DNA from: Acidobacteriaceae bacterium
Lineage (GTDB): Bacteria > Acidobacteriota > Terriglobia > Terriglobales > Acidobacteriaceae
Length of the DNA stretch: 64,000 nucleotides
Direction: 5' to 3'
NCBI GenBank assembly: GCA_903642225.1
Contig: CAHJWI010000007.1
Coordinates: forward strand, 1-64,000
The translations under genes and the position numbers were made by a program. The notes below the pieces were generated by a model that had not been told where the DNA came from, did no database searches, and was given only the letters and a program-made list of their open reading frames with translations. Shown here in pieces: positions 8,507 to 18,218 of this stretch (within the stretch, counting starts at the first letter, position 1; each line of letters opens with the position of its first letter).

Positions 8507-11017
8507 ATGCGTCCTTTTCCCCTGGCTCTCCTTTGCGTACTCGGCGTTTCCCTGCCTGCCCAACAGGCTGAAAGCAAAGCGGCCACACCCACGATCCAGG
8601 ACAAGACCGCAGCCATGACCCGCCAGCCCGGCCTTCTGCCGCTGAACTGGGACGCCAAAGCCGGCAAGCTCTACCTTGAAGTGCCTCTCGCCGGTGCCGA
8701 TCACACTACTTCCCCGGAGTACATCTGGGTCCACTCCCTTCCCGGCGGCGTCGGCCAGAACGACCTCGGCCTCGACCGCGGCCAGCTCGGCGGCGGCCGC
8801 ATCGTCCGCTTCGAACGCACCGGCCCCCGCGTCCTCCTTGTCGAGCACAACCTCCAATTCCGCACCAGCTCCACCGATCCCGCGGAACGCGCCGCCGTCG
8901 AACAATCGTTTCCGTCCACGGTCCTCGCCGGCTTCAAGGTCGAGGCCGAATCTGCCGACGGCACAGTTCTCCTCGACATCACCGACCTCGCCCTCCGCGA
9001 CGTCCACGACGTCATCCCCGCCCTCGCACGCGGCGAGCAGGGCAGCTTCAAGCTCGACGCCAACCGTTCCGCCATCGTGCTCGACGACACCAAAGCCTTC
9101 CCGAAGAACACCGAGATCGAAGCCACCCTCACCCTCACCTCCGACGGCGGCACGCCCACCCTGCTTGCCGACGTCGCTCCCGATCCCCACGCCGTCACCG
9201 TCCGCGAGCACCAGTCCTTCCTTGAGCTCCCGCCACCCGGCTTCACGCCCCGAGCCTTCTCCCCGCGTTCCGGCTACTTCCCGGCAGGCTACCGCGAGAT
9301 GAACGCGCCCCTCGGCGAGTCCACCGTCCAGCAGTTCATCGTCCGCCACCGCCTCATCAAGCGCGACCCCGCCTGCACCCACAGTTGCGTCGCCGTTCAG
9401 CCCATCCGCTACTTTGTCGACCGCGGCGCGCCCGAGCCCCTCCGCTCCGCCCTTGTCGAAGGCGCACGCTGGTGGGACACCGCCTTCCAGGCTGCCGGCT
9501 GGGCACCGAACACCTTCCTCGTCGAACCCCTCCCCGCCGGCGCCGACCCACTCGACATCCGCTACAACATGATCCAGTGGGTGCACCGCTACAATCGCGG
9601 CTGGAGCTACGGCGAGGCCATCACCGACCCGCGCACCGGCGAAATCCTCAAGGGCAACGTCACCCTCGGCAGCCTGCGCGGCCGCCAGGACTACCTCATC
9701 GCCGAGGCCCTGCTCGCACCCTACAAGAACGGCAAGGTTCCCTCCGGCAAGAACGACCAGGCCCTGCAGATGGTCCTACAGCGCATCCGCCAGCTCGCCG
9801 CGCATGAGACCGGCCACACCCTGGGCCTGTCGCACAACTTCGCCGCCAGCGCCTTTCCCCACCCGGACCACGATCAAACCATCTCCGTTATGGACTACCC
9901 GCACCCCTACGTCACGCTCGATAAGAACAACACCCCTGACCTGACTCACGCCTACCCCGTCGGCATCGGCCTTTGGGACAAGGTCGCTATCGACTACGGC
10001 TACCGCGAGTTCGACCGCAACGGCGCGCCCGCCGAAGATCCCGCCGCTCTGAACAGCATCCTCGCGAAGTCCGAAGCGTCCGGCCTCGTCTACATCACCG
10101 ACGAGGATGCCCGGCCCTTCGGCGGCGCCCACCCCCACGCGCACCTGTGGGACAACGGCACGGACCCCGCCGACGAGCTCGACCGCATCCTCACCGTCCG
10201 CTCCGCTGCCCTCGCCCGCTTCGGCCCCGACAGCATCCGCAACGGCACAGATGTCGCGCAGCTTGAAGACACCCTCGTCCCGCTCTACCTGCTCCACCGC
10301 TACCAGACCGAGGCCACCATCAAGCTCATCGGCGGCCTAGACTACCGCTACCAGGTGCGTGGCGACGGCCAGCCCGGACCCTCGGCCGTCGCCGCCGCGG
10401 ACCAGCAGCACGCGCTCCGCTCCGTCCTCAAAACCCTCTCAGCAGACACCCTGGCCATATCCGACGCCCTGGTTAGCATGCTCCCGCCACGCCCACCCGG
10501 CCTGCCGCGCTCGCGCGAAACGTTTCCCACCGCGACAGACCTCACCTTCGACCCCATTGCCGCCGCAGAGTCCTCAGCCGATCTCACCCTCGCTGTCCTG
10601 CTGCACCCGGCACGCGCCTCGCGCCTGGTCCAGTACCACGCCCAGGACCCGTCCATGCCGTCGCTCACAGCGGTAGAAGACGCGCTCCTGGCAGCAGTAG
10701 CAACCCGCCCCACAGGCGGTCCAAAACTCTCTGTTGAAGTCAGCCGAGCCATCGAATCCCGCACCGTCGAAGCCATGCTCTCGCTTGCCAGCAACACCGC
10801 CGCATCCGCACAGGCCCGGGCCATCACCCGCGCTGAGCTGGACACCTTGCTCAAGCAGAACTCAACCACTACCTCAGACGCCGACGAATCCGCTCACCGC
10901 GCCGCCATCGCCGCCCGCATCGCCGAGTGGCAGCACTCCCCAGAGAAGTTCACGCCCAGCAAGCCCATCGAGGCCCCGCCCGGAATGCCTATCGGCGACG
11001 ACGAAGACATGTACTGA
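8507..11017 (+). CDS. Secreted zinc-dependent metalloprotease (DUF5117-type)
   Basis: A protein of about 836 residues with a signal peptide (MRPFPLALLCVLGVS...). The catalytic zinc site HETGHTLGLSH (HExxHxxGxxH) is intact at residues 433-443 and is followed by a Met-containing turn (ISVMDY) typical of metzincins. The long N-terminal part (VHSLPGGVGQNDLGLDRGQ and following) matches the DUF5117/DUF4953 layout of large secreted proteases common in Acidobacteriota and Bacteroidota. The ATG at 8507 was chosen because AAGGAG precedes it and the signal peptide starts there, though spacing is short. It ends 23 bases before the convergent amidohydrolase gene. Substrate unknown. Confidence 0.85.
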   Translation: MRPFPLALLCVLGVSLPAQQAESKAATPTIQDKTAAMTRQPGLLPLNWDAKAGKLYLEVPLAGADHTTSPEYIWVHSLPGGVGQNDLGLDRGQLGGGRIVRFERTGPRVLLVEHNLQFRTSSTDPAERAAVEQSFPSTVLAGFKVEAESADGTVLLDITDLALRDVHDVIPALARGEQGSFKLDANRSAIVLDDTKAFPKNTEIEATLTLTSDGGTPTLLADVAPDPHAVTVREHQSFLELPPPGFTPRAFSPRSGYFPAGYREMNAPLGESTVQQFIVRHRLIKRDPACTHSCVAVQPIRYFVDRGAPEPLRSALVEGARWWDTAFQAAGWAPNTFLVEPLPAGADPLDIRYNMIQWVHRYNRGWSYGEAITDPRTGEILKGNVTLGSLRGRQDYLIAEALLAPYKNGKVPSGKNDQALQMVLQRIRQLAAHETGHTLGLSHNFAASAFPHPDHDQTISVMDYPHPYVTLDKNNTPDLTHAYPVGIGLWDKVAIDYGYREFDRNGAPAEDPAALNSILAKSEASGLVYITDEDARPFGGAHPHAHLWDNGTDPADELDRILTVRSAALARFGPDSIRNGTDVAQLEDTLVPLYLLHRYQTEATIKLIGGLDYRYQVRGDGQPGPSAVAAADQQHALRSVLKTLSADTLAISDALVSMLPPRPPGLPRSRETFPTATDLTFDPIAAAESSADLTLAVLLHPARASRLVQYHAQDPSMPSLTAVEDALLAAVATRPTGGPKLSVEVSRAIESRTVEAMLSLASNTAASAQARAITRAELDTLLKQNSTTTSDADESAHRAAIAARIAEWQHSPEKFTPSKPIEAPPGMPIGDDEDMY

Positions 11018-11040
11018 CTCTGAACCAGGGTCTCGGCAGC

Positions 11041-12426
11041 CTACTTGCGCAGGTATTCATCCCGCAGCCGTGTCTGCCGCGTCACCATCGGCACTGCCAC
11101 GCCATCGATGTACACCTGCTTTACCGTCGTCCGCACGTCCAGCGGGTCGCCGTCCGCAATCACCACGTTCGCGGTCTTTCCCACGTCTAGCGATCCCAGG
11201 CTGTCTCCCACACCAAACATCTCCGCCGGGCTCAGCGTAATGGCCCGCAATGCTGCGTCGTACGGCAACCCGTAGGCCACGGCATAGCCCGCGGCGTATG
11301 GCAGGTTGCGGTCGAACTCCAACGACTGCGAGCTGAGCGCAATCTTTACTCCACGCTTTTGCAGCTCCGCCGGCAGTGAGTACACCGCGTCGTAGCGCTC
11401 GCCCGGCTTTGGCATGTCGTAGATCGGCCCCACAATCACCGGCACATGGTAGCTCGCGATCTTGTCCAGCACGCCCTGCGCATGGGTCACGTGGTTGAGG
11501 ATGACCTTCAGCTTGAACTCCCGCGCCAGCGCCATGATGGCCTCCACATCGTGGCCCTCGTACACGCCGATCACCACCGGCTTCTCGCCACGCAGGTACG
11601 GCAGCAGCGCCTCGTTCTTCAGGTCGAACTTGCCCGTTGGCGCAGCCCCGGAAGCAGACCCGGAAGCAGATCCAGCCGCACCTCCACGCCCATCCTTATT
11701 CGCCGGTGCCGCCTCCCCCGCCTTCGCCCCACTCGCGCGCAGATGCATGTACTCCGTCGCATCGATCAGCGCCTGGTGCAGCTGCGAAATTTCACCCATC
11801 CGCGTGGTGGGGAACTTGGCGCCTTTGCCACCTTCGCGTCCGCCACGCTTCGGCGTCTCGCCAAAGTTCATCGCCAGCGCAATGTCCTTGGTCAGCAGCA
11901 TGCTGTCGCGGTCCCGCCCCGCAAGCTGAATCAGCGTGTCCTGCCCTGGCATCGTGTCCGCATCGTCCGGAGCCACCACCGCGTTGGTAATCCCGTTGAA
12001 CCGCGCCACCGGAATCCGCTCAGTCTCCGCTCGAAACGCGTCGTACACGTGCATCTGCGGAAAGATCTCCTCCGACGTCTCTACTAGGTCGTTCGCCATC
12101 GAGTCTGCCTGCACCTCAGACAAGCCCAGGTGCGACTCCGCATCGAACAACCCCGGATACACCGTCATCCCCTTCGCATCCACCACCTGCGCACCCGCCG
12201 GAATCGCCGTTCCCGCAGGCCCCACCAACTTGATCTTGCCACCCTCCAGGATCAGCACACCGTTCTCGATCGTCCCGTGTGACACCGTCAGCAGCTTGCC
12301 ACCCGTAATCGCCAGCGTAGGCCCCGGCTGCGACACGTCCACCATCACGGCCTGCGCGTGGACTGCAAGTGGCGCCGTAACCGCAGCGGCACACAACGTC
12401 ATGGCGGAAAGAAACTTAGCCTGCAT
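11041..12426 (-). CDS. Secreted amidohydrolase-family protein with altered metal site
   Basis: A protein of about 461 residues with signal peptide, then the composite-domain strands (LAITGGKLLTVSHGTIENG) and TIM-barrel of the imidazolonepropionase-type amidohydrolases, ending with the typical SLDVGKTANVVIADGDPL strand. The first metal motif reads DAESHLGL where active relatives have H-x-H. The barrel-end Asp motif reads ALSSQS, where the neighbouring paralogue has ALKSDS. Two key ligands therefore appear replaced, so it may be a pseudoenzyme or use a different metal site. The ATG at 12426 has GAGGG six bases upstream and opens the signal peptide. It probably forms an operon with the paralogous gene upstream (77-base gap). 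Confidence 0.8.
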   Translation of the reverse strand: MQAKFLSAMTLCAAAVTAPLAVHAQAVMVDVSQPGPTLAITGGKLLTVSHGTIENGVLILEGGKIKLVGPAGTAIPAGAQVVDAKGMTVYPGLFDAESHLGLSEVQADSMANDLVETSEEIFPQMHVYDAFRAETERIPVARFNGITNAVVAPDDADTMPGQDTLIQLAGRDRDSMLLTKDIALAMNFGETPKRGGREGGKGAKFPTTRMGEISQLHQALIDATEYMHLRASGAKAGEAAPANKDGRGGAAGSASGSASGAAPTGKFDLKNEALLPYLRGEKPVVIGVYEGHDVEAIMALAREFKLKVILNHVTHAQGVLDKIASYHVPVIVGPIYDMPKPGERYDAVYSLPAELQKRGVKIALSSQSLEFDRNLPYAAGYAVAYGLPYDAALRAITLSPAEMFGVGDSLGSLDVGKTANVVIADGDPLDVRTTVKQVYIDGVAVPMVTRQTRLRDEYLRK

Positions 12427-12503
12427 TAGAAACCCTCGTACATCGCGCAAAACAATTCAGAAAACGACGGCACACGCGCTCCATCGCGAGGACAGCGACG
12501 CAG

Positions 12504-13835
12504 CTACTCGCGGCGGCCATCGCCATCGTCCGCCGTGCCAAAGCCCCCGCCGTGCATCACGCCGGCGAAGTGCGTCGTACCAAACCCAGGCAGCGACGAA
12601 TCGAAGTATAGATCCCCATCGATATACACCTTCTCCGTGCGCGCATAGGTCGACAGCGGATCCATATTCCACACCACGAGGTCGCCGTCCTTGCCCACAT
12701 CCAGCGACCCCACCTTGTCGTCAATCCCCATGATCCACGCCGAATTCAACGTAATCATCCGCAGCGCTTCTTCCTCGGTTGCGCCGCCATAGTGCACCAT
12801 CTTGCCGGCCTCCTGGTTCAGCCGCCGCACAAAGTCGTTCGAGTCCGACTTTAGCGCCACCTTCACACCCGCACGCATGCTCATCACCGCGTTCCACGGA
12901 ATCGCATCCCATGCCTCGTCCTTGAAGCCCCACCAGTCCGCGAACGTCGCAATCCCGGTCCCGTCGGCGGCAATTTGTGGTGCTACCTTGTACATCTCCA
13001 GCGCATGGTGGAAGGCGCGCACCTTGTAGCCGTATTGTTTCGCGATCGCCTCTTCGGTCAGGAACTCATCCGCCCGGTAGCAGTGGATCTGCACCAGCAG
13101 ATTCCCACGCAGCACGTCCGCAAGCGCCTCCAGCTTCAGGTCACGGTGCGGCACCTTGGTGTTCGCGTCATGCTTGGCGTTGTACGCATCCCACTCGGCG
13201 CGATACACCTTGGCGTCCTCAAAGGCTTGCCGCATCACCTCAAAGTTGCCCATGCGCGTGCTCGGCAGCTCGTCCCGCCCGCCATACACCCGCTTCGGAT
13301 TCTCGCCGCTCGCAAACTTGATCGTCCGCGGCGCACCGGCGAACAGCATCTCGTCCTTCGACCGTCCAAACCGGTTCTTGATGGTCACATTCTGCCCGCC
13401 AATCATGTTTGCGGACCCATGCAGCAGCAGCTCCGACGTCACACCACCGGCCAGAGCAAAGTACAGCGCACTGTCCGTATTGTCGAACGCGTCAATCATC
13501 ATCATCGACGGTGTCACCGGGCTCGTCGCTTCGTTCACGTCATCGCCCAGCGCACTATGCGAGTGCGGATCGATAATGCCTGGCGTCACAAACTTGCCGG
13601 TCGCATCCACCACCGTGGCACCTGCCGGTGCGCCCACCTGCGCACCCACACCGGCGATCTTGCCGTTGTGCACCCACACGCTCGCATGCTCCATTGTGCC
13701 GTGAGTCACCGTCATCACGGTGGCATTGCTCAGCACCAGGTCACTCGGCGCAGGAGCAGTTTGGCCATATCCGACACACGATAGCAAACACACTGCCGCA
13801 AGGGCGCGGACAGAAAACGCTGGAGAGAACGTCAT
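12504..13835 (-). CDS. Secreted amidohydrolase, canonical metal site
   Basis: A protein of about 443 residues with signal peptide (ending near YGQT) and an amidohydrolase barrel. The metal motif IIDPHSHSALGDD near residue 85 is intact, later histidines (QIHCYR, AFHHALE) follow, and the terminal-strand Asp is present in ALKSDSND. The C-terminal SLDVGKDGDLVVWNMDPL closes the composite domain. Such enzymes hydrolyse cyclic amides or peptide-like substrates in the periplasm; the substrate is unknown. The ATG at 13835 is supported by GGAG about six bases upstream. It is first in a tandem pair with the degenerate paralogue downstream. Confidence 0.85.
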   Translation of the reverse strand: MTFSPAFSVRALAAVCLLSCVGYGQTAPAPSDLVLSNATVMTVTHGTMEHASVWVHNGKIAGVGAQVGAPAGATVVDATGKFVTPGIIDPHSHSALGDDVNEATSPVTPSMMMIDAFDNTDSALYFALAGGVTSELLLHGSANMIGGQNVTIKNRFGRSKDEMLFAGAPRTIKFASGENPKRVYGGRDELPSTRMGNFEVMRQAFEDAKVYRAEWDAYNAKHDANTKVPHRDLKLEALADVLRGNLLVQIHCYRADEFLTEEAIAKQYGYKVRAFHHALEMYKVAPQIAADGTGIATFADWWGFKDEAWDAIPWNAVMSMRAGVKVALKSDSNDFVRRLNQEAGKMVHYGGATEEEALRMITLNSAWIMGIDDKVGSLDVGKDGDLVVWNMDPLSTYARTEKVYIDGDLYFDSSLPGFGTTHFAGVMHGGGFGTADDGDGRRE

Positions 13836-13963
13836 AGCAAACTCCGCCGAAAACACAATTTGTTGGGAACAGCAAGAGACTACCACGACGATCAGCGCTC
13901 CCTGCCACCCCCCCCCACGCCCCCCGGCTCGCAATCCTTTCCGGCTCGCATTGTTTAAGAGGC

Positions 13964-14405
13964 ATGCACAACCTCGAGCTTGATCCCAGTACGACAGCAC
14001 TCGTGCTCATCGATCTTGAAACGGCATCGTGGCCCGCGACCTCGCGCCCCACTCTTCCAAACAGGTCGTCGACAACTGCGTCCAGCTTGCCGATGCGCTC
14101 CGCGCCGCCGGTACCACGGTCGTCTTCGTCCATGTCGACATCGACGCCGTCCCGCATTCACCGGCCGACAAGCCACGCGCCCAGCCGCCACAGCCCCTGC
14201 CCGGCACCGCCAGCGATCTGCTTCCCACTCTCGGCATCCAGCCCACCGACAAGATCGTCCTCAAGCACCAGTTCGGTGCCTTCTGGAACACCGACCTGCA
14301 CGACTACCTGCAGAGCCAAGGCATCTAGACCATCGTGCTCGGCGGCATGGGAGTACGATCGCATACGCGGGTGTGCATGACCTCATGGCGCTCCGAGTTA
14401 TGGAG
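13964..14405 (+). pseudogene. Isochorismatase-family hydrolase, pseudogene
   Basis: The N-terminus STTALVLIDLE is a typical isochorismatase/cysteine hydrolase start. After this a one-base loss in an A-run near 14020 shifts the frame. The protein then continues in the frame of 14029 with VARDLAPHSSKQVVDNC..., FVHVDIDAV and the HQFGAFWNTDL segment. An in-frame TAG at 14326, where a Gln or Glu codon is expected, precedes TIVLGGM; after that the family's GVEST region is missing or scrambled. At least three lesions are visible, so the gene is dead. It lies divergent from the amidohydrolase pair, behind a C9 and a C6 tract at 13908-13925. Confidence 0.75.
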
Positions 14406-14757
14406 AGCTGCCACGGTCTTGCCGTTGACTGTGGCAAGCAGCAGGGCGAGCAGATGCAGAAGGCAACCTTCCAATGACGGCCAGTACGCCCAGCCTAAAT
14501 ATTGACCGAACAGAGATGCCGCGGGCATCATGGCACCGTAGCCATGGGCTGCACGCGTACCGCGGCCATGCCCAGGTAAATGCATGGTGGGACGGCGATA
14601 CATGAGCAGCGCTGCCCAGCTGTTCGCGAATCAGAAGCTCTCATTGTGCTTGGAGGAATGCAGATCCGTAGCGCGACCATGGAGATGACGACGGAAAGCA
14701 GGAGGGAAAACCGCCACAGCGGCCCGGGAGTGTGATCTGACAGGGCATGCGCATAGC

Positions 14758-15137
14758 TCATGCCCTGTTGTTTATGGAAGCGATCGAGGCCGCTGCAAAG
14801 ACCACCGCCCACAATCCTATGACGGGAAGGGTAGACGGGTCGCCAAGATGAAGTGCGACGGCGGAGGGAAGTGCCGCAGCTAGAAGTGCGAGCAGGACGG
14901 TGGGCCAGTGGTAAAGAACCGTCATGCTGATGCGCACGGCAAGCATGCCAACGTAGTGCATGGCCCAGATACCCACACCCATGACGAAGGCACCTGACCA
15001 AGCCACGGAAGCCCTGTTCGTGCGGCTGCGCGGGACGCAGCAGCAAAGCTCCAGCACCGTTCAGCAGCAACTATGGAGATGACCAGGGAGGTGACAACGA
15101 GAATGGGCTGTGATCTCCATCGTGACAAGCTTGTCAT
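14758..15137 (-). pseudogene. MHYT-domain protein remnant
   Basis: On the minus strand the segment reads QPILVVTSLVISIVAA. A frameshift near 15065 follows, and then SGAFVMGVGIWAMHYVGML, which is the diagnostic WxMHYxGM motif of MHYT sensor domains, followed by one more helix. A full MHYT domain has three repeats of two helices; only about one and a half are present before the stop at 14758. It is therefore both frameshifted and truncated. Full proteins often carry GGDEF or histidine-kinase outputs, which are absent here. An inverted repeat (14740-14749 with 14759-14768) overlaps the stop codon. Confidence 0.7.
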
Positions 15138-15204
15138 CAGCGCCACGGTGGCGGGCTTGTGAAGAATCCGGCACGGGAGAAGGCAGGTCTGTCCGACGCA
15201 GGTC

Positions 15205-17025
15205 CTAGACTCCGCTGGAGGGGGCAGGCTGGTGGACGGCCTCGAGCACAGAGCGATAGAGGCGGTTGCGGCGCTCAAAGCGGCCGGCGGCTCGGGTGAT
15301 GTAGCGAACAACAAGGTCAAAGCCGGCGCTGGATGGGCGAAGGTTGACGTCGGGTGAGGCGGAGAACTGGCTGAGGCCCCGCTGCAGGGAGGAGTGGCTC
15401 CACTCGGCTTCCGCCTGTTCGGCATCGCCTCCGGTTTCGTCTGCAACGACGCCCTGAACGCGATTGATGACGGCTCGGGTGTCTTCGCCGGCGGGGACCG
15501 TGACGGTAAGCTCGTCCCACATCCACTGGCCGGCAGTGGAAAAGTTGAAGAACTGGCCGCTGATGGCGAACTTGTTGTTGAAGGCTACGTGACGCCCGGT
15601 GGGGTGGCCTTTGGCGGTCCAGTTGCCGGTTTCAAGCAGGGTGGTACGGAAGGTGCCGATGTCGACGACTTCGCCGGTGACAGCGCTAATTTCAACGACA
15701 TCGCCGACGCCGAGGCCGCTGCGGCCCATGAGCAAAAACCAGCCAACAAAGCCGAGGATGAAGTCCTGAAGAGCGACGGTAAGGCCGGCGGTGGTGAGGC
15801 CGATAACGGTGGAAATCTGTTCCGGCGGGCCGAAGGCGACCAGCAGAATGGCAAGAAAGGCAAGCACCTGGACGCAAAGGCGGAGTATGCGGCTGAGGGT
15901 GCGCATGCGCCGACCGTCGAGGCTTTCGCGCTCTGCGAAAATATGGACGAGGGCGCTGGCGGCGATGGCCGCAAGAACGATGAGCAGGATGATAATGCAC
16001 TGCACGGCGATGAGGTGACCGACGGTGCGATGCTGGAGCGTGACCTGCGCTGACCACTTGCCGTAGACGTCAGCAAGCTCCCCTTGCGTTTGAATGCGGT
16101 CGTCGTAGATGCTCATGAGCTGGCGCTGAAGAGACTGGCGCTTGAGGCTGGCGACGCGGTCGGTAGCGAGCTGCGGCTGGGCGGCGCCGGCCTGCTGCGT
16201 GGTAGCTTGCTGTACTGTGGCGTGGTCGAGAGTGTTGTGCTGCGCGACGAGAGCTGCCGCGGTGTGGATGGCGGCTGCCTGAGCTTCAAGAAGCAGGGCA
16301 TAGCGTTCGTTCTGGTGTCTCCATGCCTCAAGGAAGCGCGCAAGCGTGCGGTACTGCTGGGCAACGGCGACGGCGGTTTCGCCGGTGGTCGCAGCGGCGT
16401 CGAACTTTTTGACCTCGGCCTGCCGGGTGACCAGTTCCTGCTGAATCGCTGTGCGCTGGTCGCCGGAGGCGCGGGCAAGGTCGCCGCGGGCGTCGTTGAG
16501 CTCATCGCCGTCGAGGCCAAGCTGGGCCTGGGCGACGTCGAGATCATCGCCGGCCTTGGGGGTAAGCTGCTTAACGGTGTCGGCGTCGGCTGCGGTGATG
16601 CTCTGCAGCTGGTTTACCCGGGTCTGCAGTGCGAGGGCCTCGCCCGTAAGGGTGCGCTGCTTGAGGGTGGCGGCGCGGAGGGCAGCAGCGAAGGCCTGGT
16701 CGACGTCGTGGTCGGCGAGATGCTCGGCCTGGCGGGCAAAAGTCAGCTCCTCCTGCGTAATGGCAAGGGTGCCGAGAGAGACGGCGGTCTTCCAGGGGGC
16801 CTGGTCGACAAGGGTCTGCTGGGAGCGTTGCGCACCAGTTTTGTAGTGGAGATACGGCACGTTTGCCATAGCGTCACCGGTGCGGAAAACGACAACGGCG
16901 CAGAGCAGGAGGGCAAGCAGCAGAAGCGCTATGGCAGTCCAGGTGCCTTGGCCGAGGAAGGTTGACCTATCCCGGGTTGATGGAGCGATGGGGCTGGCGA
17001 CTTCCTGCGTGGGTATTTCGGCCAT
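15205..17025 (-). CDS. MscS-family mechanosensitive channel with coiled-coil domain
   Basis: A 606-residue inner-membrane protein. A single N-terminal helix is followed by about 270 residues rich in Ala, Gln and Glu with heptad character (periplasmic coiled coil). Three to four helices follow, of which the last (STVIGLTTAGLTVALQDF) is the pore-lining MscS helix. The β-domain (GLGVGDVVEISAVTGEVVDIG) and the α/β cytoplasmic domain complete the family layout. It probably releases solutes on hypo-osmotic shock, or acts as one of the large MscK/YnaI-like relatives. Start ATG at 17025. The decayed MHYT gene lies downstream on the same strand. Confidence 0.85.
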   Translation of the reverse strand: MAEIPTQEVASPIAPSTRDRSTFLGQGTWTAIALLLLALLLCAVVVFRTGDAMANVPYLHYKTGAQRSQQTLVDQAPWKTAVSLGTLAITQEELTFARQAEHLADHDVDQAFAAALRAATLKQRTLTGEALALQTRVNQLQSITAADADTVKQLTPKAGDDLDVAQAQLGLDGDELNDARGDLARASGDQRTAIQQELVTRQAEVKKFDAAATTGETAVAVAQQYRTLARFLEAWRHQNERYALLLEAQAAAIHTAAALVAQHNTLDHATVQQATTQQAGAAQPQLATDRVASLKRQSLQRQLMSIYDDRIQTQGELADVYGKWSAQVTLQHRTVGHLIAVQCIIILLIVLAAIAASALVHIFAERESLDGRRMRTLSRILRLCVQVLAFLAILLVAFGPPEQISTVIGLTTAGLTVALQDFILGFVGWFLLMGRSGLGVGDVVEISAVTGEVVDIGTFRTTLLETGNWTAKGHPTGRHVAFNNKFAISGQFFNFSTAGQWMWDELTVTVPAGEDTRAVINRVQGVVADETGGDAEQAEAEWSHSSLQRGLSQFSASPDVNLRPSSAGFDLVVRYITRAAGRFERRNRLYRSVLEAVHQPAPSSGV

Positions 17026-17051
17026 GGCCTTCTATTGTGTCACCGTAGCTG

Positions 17052-17693
17052 GTGGTGAGCCGGGGTGAGCTTACTTTCAAGAGTGAGTCGTGCCGCGGAA
17101 CGGAACCGGTGAGGCCACGGAGTGCGAGCCCGGCCATTGCGGTTGGCAACTGGAAAGTCTACGCTGGGCTTAGCGAGGTGGCGGCTCTGGACGACATGGA
17201 CAGCATGGAAGCACTGCCTGAGCAGATGGCCGACGCCGATACTTTGCCGAGCAGACAACTGGATTGGACTCACCCGGACGGGATGCTGGATATTCCGGAG
17301 GGTGTTGTTGCCTGCCAGTTCTGCGGGTTCACGCGGTTCCGCCGTTCGCGGGTGCGTCTTGGAGACCTGTCGGAGTTCGCGCTCTTGCGTTTGCCGGTGC
17401 GCTGCATGCGATGTAACCAGCGGCAGTACCAGGGCGTACTGGCGTCTGCGCTTGCCAACGGTTTGAAGAGCCATGGACCCAGGCTGGCGAAGGGTCGGGA
17501 CACGTGGAAGAACTGGACGGAGCAGGAGATGGCCGGCAAGATGCACCGACCCATGACGACAGCGCTGGGACCACGGGCGACGAAGCTGGGAACTCCCAAG
17601 CCGGGAACACCTCGATCGGGGAGCGCTTCGGTGCAGGCAGACACTGGACCGGAGAAGCCGGCGTGGCGAGACGACGATCGGCAGATCTGGTAG
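17052..17693 (+). CDS. Zinc-ribbon-like hypothetical protein
   Basis: A 213-residue protein with four cysteines in two pairs, CQFC near residue 88 and CMRC near residue 118, which could form a zinc ribbon. No membrane segment is visible, and the C-terminal third is Pro/Lys/Arg-rich and probably disordered. The start is uncertain: the ATG at 17196 is an alternative with GAGGTGG upstream. I do not recognise a named family. A strong bidirectional terminator follows at 17707. Confidence 0.55.
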   Translation: MVSRGELTFKSESCRGTEPVRPRSASPAIAVGNWKVYAGLSEVAALDDMDSMEALPEQMADADTLPSRQLDWTHPDGMLDIPEGVVACQFCGFTRFRRSRVRLGDLSEFALLRLPVRCMRCNQRQYQGVLASALANGLKSHGPRLAKGRDTWKNWTEQEMAGKMHRPMTTALGPRATKLGTPKPGTPRSGSASVQADTGPEKPAWRDDDRQIW

Positions 17694-17706
17694 GGAGTTT
17701 GTTAGG

Positions 17707-17731
17707 AAAGGCCGGCACGGTGCCGGCCTTT
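17707..17731. terminator. Bidirectional Rho-independent terminator
   Basis: A ten-base-pair perfect stem (AAAGGCCGGC with GCCGGCCTTT) encloses the loop ACGGT, with T-rich flanks on both strands. It lies between the convergent zinc-ribbon gene (ending 17693) and the glycine-zipper gene (ending 17743). Confidence 0.85.
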
Positions 17732-17742
17732 TGTTTGTGGGT

Positions 17743-18069
17743 TTACTGGTAACGGTAGTGGCGCTGGTGGCGGCTGTCGTAATAGGCGCGCCGCTGACGG
17801 TTGTGGCGGTTGTGGGCGACCTGATGTCCGACGAGAGCACCGCCACCTGCACCAAGGGCACCGCCGATGAGTGCGCCTTTACCTCCGCCGGCGAGGGCAC
17901 CGATGCCTGCACCGCCTGCACCGCCGATGAGGGCACCCTTGCCGGTGCCGATGCCGCCGTGGTGGTAGCGGGGATCGTTGTGGAAGTCAGACTGCGCCAG
18001 GGTGGGTAGGGCAGGTGCAAGAGTCGCTGCAGCAAGTGCGACTGCAATAAAAGCGTTGCGCATTGTCAT
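17743..18069 (-). CDS. Glycine-zipper exported protein
   Basis: A 108-residue protein with a signal peptide (cleavage near LAQ) and a central glycine-zipper region (GTGKGALIGGAGGAGIGA, repeated) followed by a His/Arg/Tyr-rich tail. Glycine zippers of this kind insert into or associate with the outer membrane. It is a paralogue of the protein at 61375-61779, sharing the GKGALIGG repeats and the Arg/Tyr tail. The ATG at 18069 has GGAG eight bases upstream. Function unknown. Confidence 0.75.
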   Translation of the reverse strand: MTMRNAFIAVALAAATLAPALPTLAQSDFHNDPRYHHGGIGTGKGALIGGAGGAGIGALAGGGKGALIGGALGAGGGALVGHQVAHNRHNRQRRAYYDSRHQRHYRYQ

Positions 18070-18218
18070 GAAAGTTTCTCCAGGCGTCGATCACAGTGCT
18101 AACAGTGAGTACACCATTCTGCGGAAAAAGATGCGAGAGACGCAGGGGAGTTTGCCCCGTGGAGCTTGGCACTTTTGGGGTATACAGCCGCTGATCTACC
18201 AGGGCTGACATCTTGCAG

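Noticed and set aside
8411-9586. Minus-strand frame of 391 codons opposite the metalloprotease
   Set aside because: Antisense shadow; the plus-strand protein has the intact HExxH zinc site and signal peptide.
15394-16965. Long plus-strand frames opposite the MscS-like gene
   Set aside because: They mirror the channel gene and show no start signals or motifs.
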